Assembly: GCA_021789355.1 (NCBI GenBank)
Contig: JAJYJR010000191.1
Span: 1 to 9,472, forward strand
Direction: 5' to 3'
Length of the DNA stretch: 9,472 bases
Source of the DNA: Chloroflexota bacterium
Lineage (GTDB): Bacteria > Chloroflexota > Limnocylindria > Limnocylindrales > CSP1-4
Below the pieces are notes generated by a model, which worked only from the letters and a program-made list of their open reading frames with translations, made no database searches and was not told the DNA's origin. Below, piece after piece: positions 4,246 to 9,472 of this stretch. Every line of letters starts with the position of its first letter. The first letter of the stretch is position 1. Both the position numbers and the translations under genes were made by a program.

Positions 4246-6870
4246 TCATGCCGTCGAGTCGACCCACAGCTCGACGCCCGTGCCCGCGTCGAGGACGGCG
4301 CGCGCGAACTGGCCGGGATCCCCGCCGACGACCTTCAGCGACAGCACCCAGCACAGCCGCAGCGTCGGCGAGGGGCCGGTTCCGGGCGCGACCGGCGGCG
4401 CCCACGTGAGCGTCGCGTCGGCGACCTGCACGGGCAGCAGCGAGGAGCGCGAGCTCCGGGCCGCGACGAACGCGGCCTCGGCCTCGGCGTGAGAGAGGAC
4501 GTGGGCGGGCTTCGGTTCGAGCGTCCGGTCGAGGTGGTGGAACCCTGCGAACGAGCCGTCCGCGTAGAGCGTGATCCCGGTGCCATCGTCCATCGTCGGC
4601 ACGCCGTCGACGGTCCGCGGCCAGGAGGCGGTCCAGAGGTCGGCATCGAACGTGAGCGGGACCGAGTCGGTCGGGATGGAGTAGCCAACGGCCGCCGCGA
4701 CCGACACGACGCGGCCCGACGCGACATCCTTCGTGACCGCGGGCGTGCCCGGCGGAGATGCCGTGCGGAAGACGAAGGTGAGGACGCCGCTGGTGTCCCA
4801 CTGCACCTGCCAAGCCGTCCCGAAACGCACGACCATGTTCGTCGCGCCCGTCGTCGTGTCCGCCTCCTGGCCGACCGTCCCTCCCCCGGGCACGTCGTAG
4901 CCGAGCGCCTGGATCAGTGAGCCGGCGCGCGCGAGCCACGATGAGTCCGGACCAGCCGCCGCAGGTGACGGCGAGGGCGTCGCGGACACGAAGGGCTTCA
5001 GCGCGACTCCGGAGAGATCCACGAGCGTGCTCCCTGAAGCGTCGAGGGCGACGATCCGCACGACACTCGACGCGGTTTCGAGCCGGGCGATGTAATGCCC
5101 GTTCCCGAGGGCGGCTGACGAGCTCGACCCATCGGCTGCCGTCACGACGACGGCCGCTGCTCCAGCCGGCGCGCGCCCGACGATGATCTGGCGCGGTGCG
5201 GCGGTTGCGGCGCCGACGCCCGTGTCGTATGTCAGCGCGGACGACGGAGCAGGATCCATGCGTCCCACGTCGGTCTGAACGGCCCCGAATCTGCCGTCGC
5301 TTCCGCGTCCGACGGCACACAACGTCTCATCCGTTCCCGACACGAAGAGCAGCACGCTCTCGTCCGCCTGATCGAGCTCGACCGCGAGCCTCCAGCCGGT
5401 GGTGCCAGCTTCGGCCGACGCCGCGCTCGCCGGCATCCCGCACGCGGCGACCGCGGCGAGGTTGGGCACGTTCGCCGTCGCCGAGGCGCCGGCGTCCCCG
5501 ATCCAGAACTCGACGCGATCGCCGCCCATGCCCCCCACGGTGCTCCCGATGATGACGGCGCGCGAGCCGCTGACGGCAAACGCGAAGGCCGCGTCCTGTG
5601 ATGTGGCCGCGATCGCGTCCGACCGCCATGCCGCCCCATCCCGGGAACTCCAGACCGAGGCCCCACCAGGGCCGAGGCTGCCCAGCGCGACGAAGCCGCC
5701 GCTGAGCGCATAGAGCTTCGGGACCGACGGGGGATAGATCGACGGTGCAGCGAGCCCACTCACAGTCTTCGTCCACGTCGCACCGCGGTCCGCGGAGGCC
5801 CACACGGCCAGGCCCGTCCATCCGTCAGGGACCGATTCGTCACCCCGGGCGGGAACTGCACCCAACGCCACGAGCCGCTGGCCCTGTCCCGCCACGGAGA
5901 GCAGGCGCGCATCGAGTTGCGATGCGCCGTCGAACGTCGCGCGAATCCAGTGACGGCCATCCCGCGACGTCCAGGCCACCGCAGCTGTCTCGATCCCACC
6001 CACCGCCACGAAGCCGTCATTGGTCGCGGCAACGCCCCTCACCAGCGCGTTGGGCGTCCCAACATCCACGCGCGTCCAGTTCGTTCCGTCTGGGCTCCAG
6101 GCGGGCATGTCGTAGTCGCGACCCACGGCCAGGAAGCCGGCCGGCCCCGCGGCCACGCGGTCGAACTCCCCCGCGGCAAAGGCTGGCTGGTCCGGGACGC
6201 GCCTCCACGTGACTCCGTCGGTGGAGGTCCAGACCGCGGCCCGTGGGGCGGGATTCGTGCCCGTCGATTTGCCTGAGTTAGTGCCCGCCCAATCGGCGCC
6301 GACGGCGACCATCGATCCGCCGCAGGCGACGATCGCGGAGACGCCCGCGTAGCTTCCCTGTGGCAGCGATCCGGATGGAGTCCAGCCGGTGCCGTCGGTC
6401 GACCGGAAGACTTCGGGGGCCCGTCCGCTGTCGATCGAGGACACGACGGCGACGAACGCTCCGTCGGGAGCCACGGCGATCGCCGTGCCCTGCACGGGAC
6501 CGACGTGGAAGTCCGGCGCATCCGGGACCCGTGACCAGCTCGTGGGCGGCACGCCGGAGGGGAGAACGATGGGTGGCCCGGCGGTGGCCGAAGGCGACCC
6601 GACAGGGGTTTGACCCGGGGACGCGCTCGCCCCCGGTCCGACTGGCTGTTGCGGGCGCAGCGCGAAGAGCAGTCCGGCCGCGCCGACCACGAGGATGACG
6701 GCGGCCAGCCCCGCCGCGAGCCGGGGCAGGACTCGCCACGAACGCCGGACCGAAGTCCGCGGCGTCGCGAGCGTCTCGCGGACGCGTGTCCGGAGCGCCG
6801 GCGACGCGGGCTCCGCCGTCATCCGGACGAGGGTCCGCCGGAGGTCTCGCTCGAACTGCTCGTCGCTCAT
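4246..6870 (-). CDS. Anti-sigma-like transmembrane sensor with Asp-box beta-propeller and PepSY/YcdB-like tail
   Basis: This encodes 874 residues. Order: a short cytoplasmic N-terminus (1-46, MSDEQFERDLRRTLVRM at the start); one membrane helix (about 47-71); a Pro/Ser/Gly-rich linker to about 110; then six Asp-box-like repeats of the form S-x-D-G-x-x-W ending at residues 163, 222, 265, 308, 366 and 415, each preceded by a strand such as GFVAVG, which indicates a six-bladed BNR/sialidase-type propeller. A linker with two cysteines and a Ser/Pro stretch leads to a C-terminal region ending FARAVLDAGTGVELWVDSTA, which resembles PepSY/YcdB-type repeats. The ATG at 6870 overlaps the sigma factor stop as ATGA and has GGAGGG seven bases upstream. 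The layout matches a sigma/anti-sigma pair, and the N-terminus matches that of the partner of the second sigma factor. There is no HxxxCxxC zinc motif, so any sigma binding would be by a different fold. The anti-sigma role is inferred. Confidence 0.85.
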   Translation of the reverse strand: MSDEQFERDLRRTLVRMTAEPASPALRTRVRETLATPRTSVRRSWRVLPRLAAGLAAVILVVGAAGLLFALRPQQPVGPGASASPGQTPVGSPSATAGPPIVLPSGVPPTSWSRVPDAPDFHVGPVQGTAIAVAPDGAFVAVVSSIDSGRAPEVFRSTDGTGWTPSGSLPQGSYAGVSAIVACGGSMVAVGADWAGTNSGKSTGTNPAPRAAVWTSTDGVTWRRVPDQPAFAAGEFDRVAAGPAGFLAVGRDYDMPAWSPDGTNWTRVDVGTPNALVRGVAATNDGFVAVGGIETAAVAWTSRDGRHWIRATFDGASQLDARLLSVAGQGQRLVALGAVPARGDESVPDGWTGLAVWASADRGATWTKTVSGLAAPSIYPPSVPKLYALSGGFVALGSLGPGGASVWSSRDGAAWRSDAIAATSQDAAFAFAVSGSRAVIIGSTVGGMGGDRVEFWIGDAGASATANVPNLAAVAACGMPASAASAEAGTTGWRLAVELDQADESVLLFVSGTDETLCAVGRGSDGRFGAVQTDVGRMDPAPSSALTYDTGVGAATAAPRQIIVGRAPAGAAAVVVTAADGSSSSAALGNGHYIARLETASSVVRIVALDASGSTLVDLSGVALKPFVSATPSPSPAAAGPDSSWLARAGSLIQALGYDVPGGGTVGQEADTTTGATNMVVRFGTAWQVQWDTSGVLTFVFRTASPPGTPAVTKDVASGRVVSVAAAVGYSIPTDSVPLTFDADLWTASWPRTVDGVPTMDDGTGITLYADGSFAGFHHLDRTLEPKPAHVLSHAEAEAAFVAARSSRSSLLPVQVADATLTWAPPVAPGTGPSPTLRLCWVLSLKVVGGDPGQFARAVLDAGTGVELWVDSTA

Positions 6871-7403
6871 CGTGCGTCCCTCCGCTCGGAGGTCTCGCGC
6901 TCCCAGGCCGTCCGCAGATGACCGAGCGCGTAGTGGATGCGGGACTTCACCGTCCCGAGGCGCTCGCCCGTCCGCTCGGCGATCTCCTCGAGCGACAGGT
7001 CGGCCCAGAAGCGCAGCGCAATGACCGCGCGGTGCTCGGGGGAGAGCTCGGCCATCGCGCGCTCGAGCGCATCGAGCGTGGCGAGGTCGGTGGTCGAGTC
7101 GGATGCCGGAAGGCTCGCCGGCAGGTCGAGCGTGATCGGGCGGACGCGTCGACGGCGCAGCTGGTCCCGGCACGCGTTCACCACAATCCGCGTGAACCAC
7201 GCCTCCATGCGTTCGGGGTCGCGCAGCCCATCGAGCCCGCGCCAGGCCATGCACACCGCGTCATGCACGACGTCCTCGGCCTCGGATCGGTCGCCGAGGA
7301 TGACGGCGGCCAGCGCACAGGAGCGGTCGAGGGAGGCCTCGACGTGGCACGCGAAGGCGCGCTCGATCTGCCCCGCGGCCTCCCCCCGGAGCGCCTCCGT
7401 CAC
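6867..7403 (-). CDS. ECF RNA polymerase sigma factor (first of two paralogues)
   Basis: A 178-residue protein. Region 2 lies at about residues 15-86: LAAVILGDRSEAEDVVHDAV (31-50) is the core-binding helix, and AWFTRIVVNACRDQLRRRR the -10 recognition and basic end. Region 4 (about 112-165) contains LSPEHRAVIALRFWADLSLE and the helix-turn-helix IAERTGERLGTVKSRIHYAL for -35 binding. There is no extra C-terminal domain. The longest frame starts at ATG 7460, but I prefer GTG 7403. A purine-rich GGAGAGGGAG lies just upstream. Both sigma factors then begin VTE with exactly 30 residues before LAAV. A predicted ECF promoter places the mRNA start downstream of 7460. The gene overlaps the propeller sensor by four bases and is probably autoregulated. 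Confidence 0.9.
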   Translation of the reverse strand: MTEALRGEAAGQIERAFACHVEASLDRSCALAAVILGDRSEAEDVVHDAVCMAWRGLDGLRDPERMEAWFTRIVVNACRDQLRRRRVRPITLDLPASLPASDSTTDLATLDALERAMAELSPEHRAVIALRFWADLSLEEIAERTGERLGTVKSRIHYALGHLRTAWERETSERRDAR

Positions 7404-7452
7404 CAACTCCCTCTCCGTCGCGCGAACGGCCTCCCCGATCACGACCCCATCT

Positions 7453-7478
7453 GACGCCATGAGGGCCCGAAAGGTTCA
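7453..7478 (-). promoter_or_regulatory. ECF-type promoter upstream of the first sigma factor
   Basis: Read on the minus strand, TGAACC (7478-7473), 16 bases, then CGTC (7456-7453). This differs by one base from the TGAAAC-N16-CGTC pattern known for several Gram-positive ECF sigma factors, with the exact spacing. The transcript would start near 7446, giving a leader of about 40 bases before the GTG at 7403. It suggests that the sigma factor drives its own operon. No equivalent was found in front of the second sigma gene. Confidence 0.42.
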
Positions 7479-7495
7479 ACCGCGCCCGAACTCGA

Positions 7496-7507
7496 GGATC
7501 GCGATCC
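7496..7507. repeat. Perfect 12-base palindrome between sigma factor and antitoxin genes
   Basis: GGATCGCGATCC lies in the divergent gap between the first sigma gene and the toxin-antitoxin module. It could be an operator for either. About two palindromes of this length are expected by chance in a window of this size, so the support is positional only. Confidence 0.3.
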
Positions 7508-7579
7508 GACGCCAGGGGTCAAGGGGCGTTGGACCCGTGGACGAAGGAGTGATCCCGCGCCCGGCATGGTGCGGACCAG

Positions 7580-7585
7580 TAGAAT
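7580..7585 (+). promoter_or_regulatory. -10 element of the toxin-antitoxin promoter, predicted leaderless
   Basis: TAGAAT matches the -10 consensus in four of six positions, and its last base is seven bases before the A of the antitoxin ATG at 7592. Transcription would begin at the start codon itself, in keeping with the lack of any ribosome binding site there. No -35 is visible at the right distance. GGAC (7573-7576) and GTCC (7586-7589) flank the element symmetrically, with ATGGT (7566-7570) and ACCAT (7595-7599) further out; bound antitoxin would cover the -10, as in other autoregulated modules of this class. Confidence 0.45.
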
Positions 7586-7591
7586 GTCCAT

Positions 7592-7819
7592 ATGACCATC
7601 AAAATGACTGCTACGGAAGCGAAGGCGAAGATCCTCGCGCTGCTGGACCAGGTGGCCGGTGGCGAGGAGGTGGAGATCACCAAACACGGTCGGACGGTCG
7701 CGAGACTTGTTCCGGCGCGTGGCCCGCATGCGCTGAAGGCGAGCCTGACGGGCGTGGCGATGACGGCGGCACGCGATGAGGACCTGTTCTCGACCGGCGC
7801 GACGTGGGAGCTGTCGTGA
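7592..7819 (+). CDS. Phd/YefM family antitoxin
   Basis: A 75-residue protein with the Phd/YefM plan: a short N-terminal strand (MTIKMTATEAKAKILALLDQ) leading into the helix that, with EEVEITKHGRTVARLVPA, makes the dimeric DNA-binding fold; the phrase ITKHGRTVARLVP is the family signature. The C-terminal part from about residue 45 (LKASLTGVAMTAARDEDLFS) is the flexible toxin-wrapping tail. It neutralises the PIN ribonuclease encoded next and represses its own operon. Its TGA overlaps the toxin's GTG as GTGA, the tight coupling expected for such pairs. There is no ribosome binding site; the ATG sits at the predicted transcript start. An in-frame ATG four codons later is a less likely start. The first codons are noticeably less GC-rich than the neighbours, a mild hint of separate origin. 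Confidence 0.9.
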   Translation: MTIKMTATEAKAKILALLDQVAGGEEVEITKHGRTVARLVPARGPHALKASLTGVAMTAARDEDLFSTGATWELS

Positions 7820-8208
7820 CCGCAGTCGTCCTCGACAGCCACGTCCTTCACTGGTGGTCGGCGGAACCCGACCGGATCAGCGCGGCCGCGGCGCGAGCCA
7901 TAACCGAAGCGGATGAGCTCGCGGTCGCCGACATCTCGTGGTTCGAGCTGGCCTGGCTGGCCAGGCACGAACGGATCGTCGTATCGATCCCGATCGCATC
8001 GTGGCTGCAGCAGCTGGCCGTGCAGGTCACGACCATTGCCGTCACACCCGCGATCGCGACCACAGCCGTCAATCTGCCCGCATCGTTCCCCGGCGATCCA
8101 GCCGACCGGTTGATCTACGCGACGGCGATCGAGTCCGGCAGCCGGCTGGTGACCAAGGATCAGAGGCTTCGGGAGCACGCGCATCCGCACCCGGTGACCA
8201 TCTGGTAG
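7816..8208 (+). CDS. vapC: PIN-domain toxin ribonuclease, VapC family
   Basis: A 130-residue single PIN domain. The four acidic active-site residues are visible: Asp7 (VVLDSHVLHWW), Glu44 (ISWFELAWL), Asp97 (GDPADRLIYATA) and Asp115 (LVTKDQRL), which would coordinate magnesium for RNA cleavage. The LDSHVLHWW start and DPADRLI stretch fit the subgroup of PIN toxins usually paired with Phd/YefM-type antitoxins. All four catalytic positions are intact, so it is likely active. The start is the GTG at 7816, overlapping the antitoxin stop and preceded by GGGAG at five bases; a GTG at 7804 in the same frame is less likely. Target RNA cannot be inferred from sequence. The module sits between two divergent sigma factor operons. 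Confidence 0.92.
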   Translation: MTAVVLDSHVLHWWSAEPDRISAAAARAITEADELAVADISWFELAWLARHERIVVSIPIASWLQQLAVQVTTIAVTPAIATTAVNLPASFPGDPADRLIYATAIESGSRLVTKDQRLREHAHPHPVTIW

Positions 8209-8383
8209 TCGGCGTGCCCGCCCCGACCCACGATCGGACTGACCGGCCGACCGACCAGCCGCGCGAAGCTCTCGGTGCCGGTCTCATGCGTTTGGACGTC
8301 CCGCCCACGCGCTCCATGCGCGAACATCGATCCATCCGGGGGGCTGCATCGTCTGGAACGGCATGTTCGGACGGGAGGCGGCG

Positions 8384-8926
8384 GTGACGGAGCGCGCGGT
8401 GGTCGACAGGGCGGCCGATCGCGAGGACGCCTTCGCCCGGCTCGCGGATCGCCAGCTCGCGGCCTCGTATCGGCTGGCCGCGGTGCTCCTCGGCAGTGAG
8501 GTCGAGGCGCAGGATGCCGTGCAGGATGCCGCCGTCCAGGCGTGGGACCGTTTCGGGAGCCTGCGGGATGCCGAGCGGTTCGGGCCGTGGTTCCAGCGCA
8601 TTCTCGTGAACGGCTGTCGGGACCGGCTGCGGCGCCGACGACGGGTGCGCACGCTGCCGATCGAGGAGGCGCCGGAGCGGGTCGCACCGTTCCCGGCAAC
8701 CCGGCTGGCCGAGCTCGACGCGTTGCGACGTGCGCTCGCGGACCTGCCGTCCGAGCAGCGCGAGGTCGTCGTCCTGCACTACTTCGGCGGGTTCACGCTC
8801 GACGAGGTCGCCGAACGGACTGGCGAACGGGCCGGCACCGTGCGCTCGCGGCTGCACGCCGCGCTCGAGGCGCTGCACGCGGCCTACGACGCGGTCGAGC
8901 GTGCCGACGGGGGAGGCTCACGATGA
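8384..8926 (+). CDS. ECF RNA polymerase sigma factor (second of two paralogues)
   Basis: A 180-residue protein. Region 2 is at about residues 15-86 (LAAVLLGSEVEAQDAVQDAA at 31-50, then WFQRILVNGCRDRLRRRRR) and region 4 at about 112-166 (LPSEQREVVVLHYFGGFTLD, then the helix-turn-helix VAERTGERAGTVRSRLHAAL). Over residues 31-86 it matches the first sigma factor in 33 of 56 positions without a gap by hand count, so the two are close paralogues. I start it at GTG 8384, which has GGGAGG five bases upstream; the ATG at 8363 has no good ribosome binding site. It overlaps the next gene by four bases (ATGA), as the first sigma factor does with its own partner. No promoter was recognised in the 175 bases after the toxin gene. 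Confidence 0.91.
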   Translation: MTERAVVDRAADREDAFARLADRQLAASYRLAAVLLGSEVEAQDAVQDAAVQAWDRFGSLRDAERFGPWFQRILVNGCRDRLRRRRRVRTLPIEEAPERVAPFPATRLAELDALRRALADLPSEQREVVVLHYFGGFTLDEVAERTGERAGTVRSRLHAALEALHAAYDAVERADGGGSR

Positions 8927-9472
8927 GCGACGAACGCTTCGACGCCGACCTGCGCGCGGTCCTCGACGAGCTCGCCCCGGCCGAGGTGCCGCCCGAGCTC
9001 CGCCTGGCCGTCCTCGACGTCCCGCACGCCCGGCCGAATGTTCGTCCCGGCGCGTGGTGGTCGCGGTCCGGCTGGCGGCCGATCGCGGTGTCGCTGGCGG
9101 CGCTCGCCGTCGTGGTCGTCGCGGCGCTCGCGGTCGTGCTTCTTCACCCCTTCCCGTCGGGACCGACCGCGGGCGGGCTGCCCACAACCAGCCCGCTGTC
9201 CTCCCCGCACAGCGCGCTCGTGTCCGGCTGGGTCGAGCAGACCGATGGCGCCTACGGGTACCGCATGTTGCGCCCGGCCAACTGGACGACGACGAGTGGC
9301 GACGGGATGCAGCGCTTCTACGTCGCGCCCGGGTTCCAGGGCTCCCAGGTGCAGGGCGTCGAGGTGCTCGTGACGAACCTGAAGGTGCTCGGAACATCGA
9401 TGGGGACCAACGGGTCCGTCGCGCAGTGGTCGCTGTTCCAGCAGCACCCCGACCTCGCCGGCTGGACGGCGG
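8923..9472 (+). CDS. Anti-sigma-like membrane protein, 3' part off the right edge
   Basis: 183 codons are present and the C-terminus is missing. A cytoplasmic N-terminus of about 50 residues (MSDERFDADLRAVLDELAPA at its start) precedes one membrane helix at about 53-74 (IAVSLAALAVVVVAALAVVL), a Gly/Pro/Ser-rich linker to about 98, then the start of an outer domain with YGYRMLRPANW at 111-121. The first residues match those of the propeller protein encoded with the other sigma factor (shared MSDE, F, DLR, L), but the outer parts are unrelated. GGGAGG lies six bases before the ATG, which overlaps the sigma factor stop. The RPANW domain resembles that of the lipoprotein encoded at 2974-3597. No zinc-binding anti-sigma motif is present. 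Regulation of the adjacent sigma factor is inferred from layout. Confidence 0.82.
   Translation, partial: MSDERFDADLRAVLDELAPAEVPPELRLAVLDVPHARPNVRPGAWWSRSGWRPIAVSLAALAVVVVAALAVVLLHPFPSGPTAGGLPTTSPLSSPHSALVSGWVEQTDGAYGYRMLRPANWTTTSGDGMQRFYVAPGFQGSQVQGVEVLVTNLKVLGTSMGTNGSVAQWSLFQQHPDLAGWTA

Noticed and set aside
4034..5320. Long minus-strand frame of 428 residues
   Set aside because: Arginine-rich shadow of the propeller gene on the same strand, with no recognisable domain.
4360..6560. Repeated DNA as a tandem repeat array
   Set aside because: The recurrence is at protein level (Asp-box repeats of varying spacing, 43-59 residues); the DNA copies are too diverged to be a tandem array.
4246..7254. 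A 1002-residue reading of the propeller protein starting at 7254
   Set aside because: The extra 128 residues lie across the sigma factor gene in another frame; the ATG at 6870 has a good ribosome binding site, overlaps the sigma stop and matches the paralogue's start.
7404..7460. ATG at 7460 as the start of the first sigma factor
   Set aside because: No ribosome binding site, lies upstream of the predicted transcript start, and the added residues have no counterpart in the paralogue. Kept as the alternative start.
8208..8227. GTCGG/CCGAC hairpin after the toxin gene as a terminator
   Set aside because: Only five pairs, ten-base loop, overlaps the stop codon and has no T-tract.
8292..8320. 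TTGGAC as a -35 for the second sigma factor
   Set aside because: At 17 bases downstream the -10 position reads CATGCG, which is not a plausible -10, and no ECF-type motif with correct spacing was found.
8209..8383. Possible tRNA, small RNA or attachment site beside the toxin-antitoxin module
   Set aside because: No cloverleaf, direct repeat pair or integrase gene; only short GACC-rich repeats.
8069..8878. Minus-strand frame of 269 residues opposite the second sigma factor
   Set aside because: Antisense of a strongly supported sigma factor gene; no domain.

Overview
This window is very GC-rich (about 70% by eye) and gene-dense. Start codons are often GTG or TTG, many neighbouring genes overlap by 1 or 4 bases, and several genes encode small lipoproteins or single-pass membrane proteins with no recognisable family. 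The combination of ECF sigma factors with large propeller-type membrane partners, a DUF2975/YozG-like pair and lineage-specific lipoproteins suggests an uncultured soil or freshwater Chloroflexota (Limnocylindria/Ellin6529 type). A high-GC actinomycete cannot be excluded. The taxon is an inference from gene style; there is no rRNA or other marker gene here.

Layout. (A) 1-1460, minus strand: three consecutive genes for membrane-anchored or secreted proteins of unknown function; the last runs off the left edge. (B) 1684-2743, plus strand: a tightly packed operon of a four-helix DUF2975 membrane protein, a YozG-like Cro/C1 DNA-binding protein and a small lipoprotein, with a TTGACA promoter placed so that the mRNA would begin at the first ATG. 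(C) 2906-4022, plus strand: a 23-codon leader ORF with a strong ribosome binding site, overlapping a 207-residue lipoprotein gene that in turn overlaps a second lipoprotein gene. (D) 4246-7403, minus strand: an ECF sigma factor gene overlapping by 4 bases a gene for an 874-residue membrane protein with a short cytoplasmic N-terminus, one membrane helix, six Asp-box-like propeller repeats and a PepSY/YcdB-like tail. (E) 7592-8208, plus strand: a Phd/YefM-PIN toxin-antitoxin module. (F) 8384 to the right edge, plus strand: a second ECF sigma factor, clearly paralogous to the first, overlapping by 4 bases a second membrane partner of the same design but with a different outer domain.

The main theme is two related ECF sigma/membrane-partner modules placed back to back, pointing away from each other, with a toxin-antitoxin module in the gap between them. 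The partners share a matching N-terminus (MSDE.F..DLR..L) and a single membrane helix but have unrelated extracytoplasmic parts. The simplest reading is that each is an anti-sigma-like sensor holding its own sigma factor. Upstream of the first sigma gene is a good match to an ECF autoregulatory promoter, which also points to a GTG start 57 bases inside the longest ORF.

No gene-free stretch exceeds 300 bases; the longest (1461-1683, 2744-2905, 4023-4245, 7404-7591, 8209-8383) are described through the sites they hold. No tRNA, rRNA, CRISPR array, transposase or attachment site was seen.
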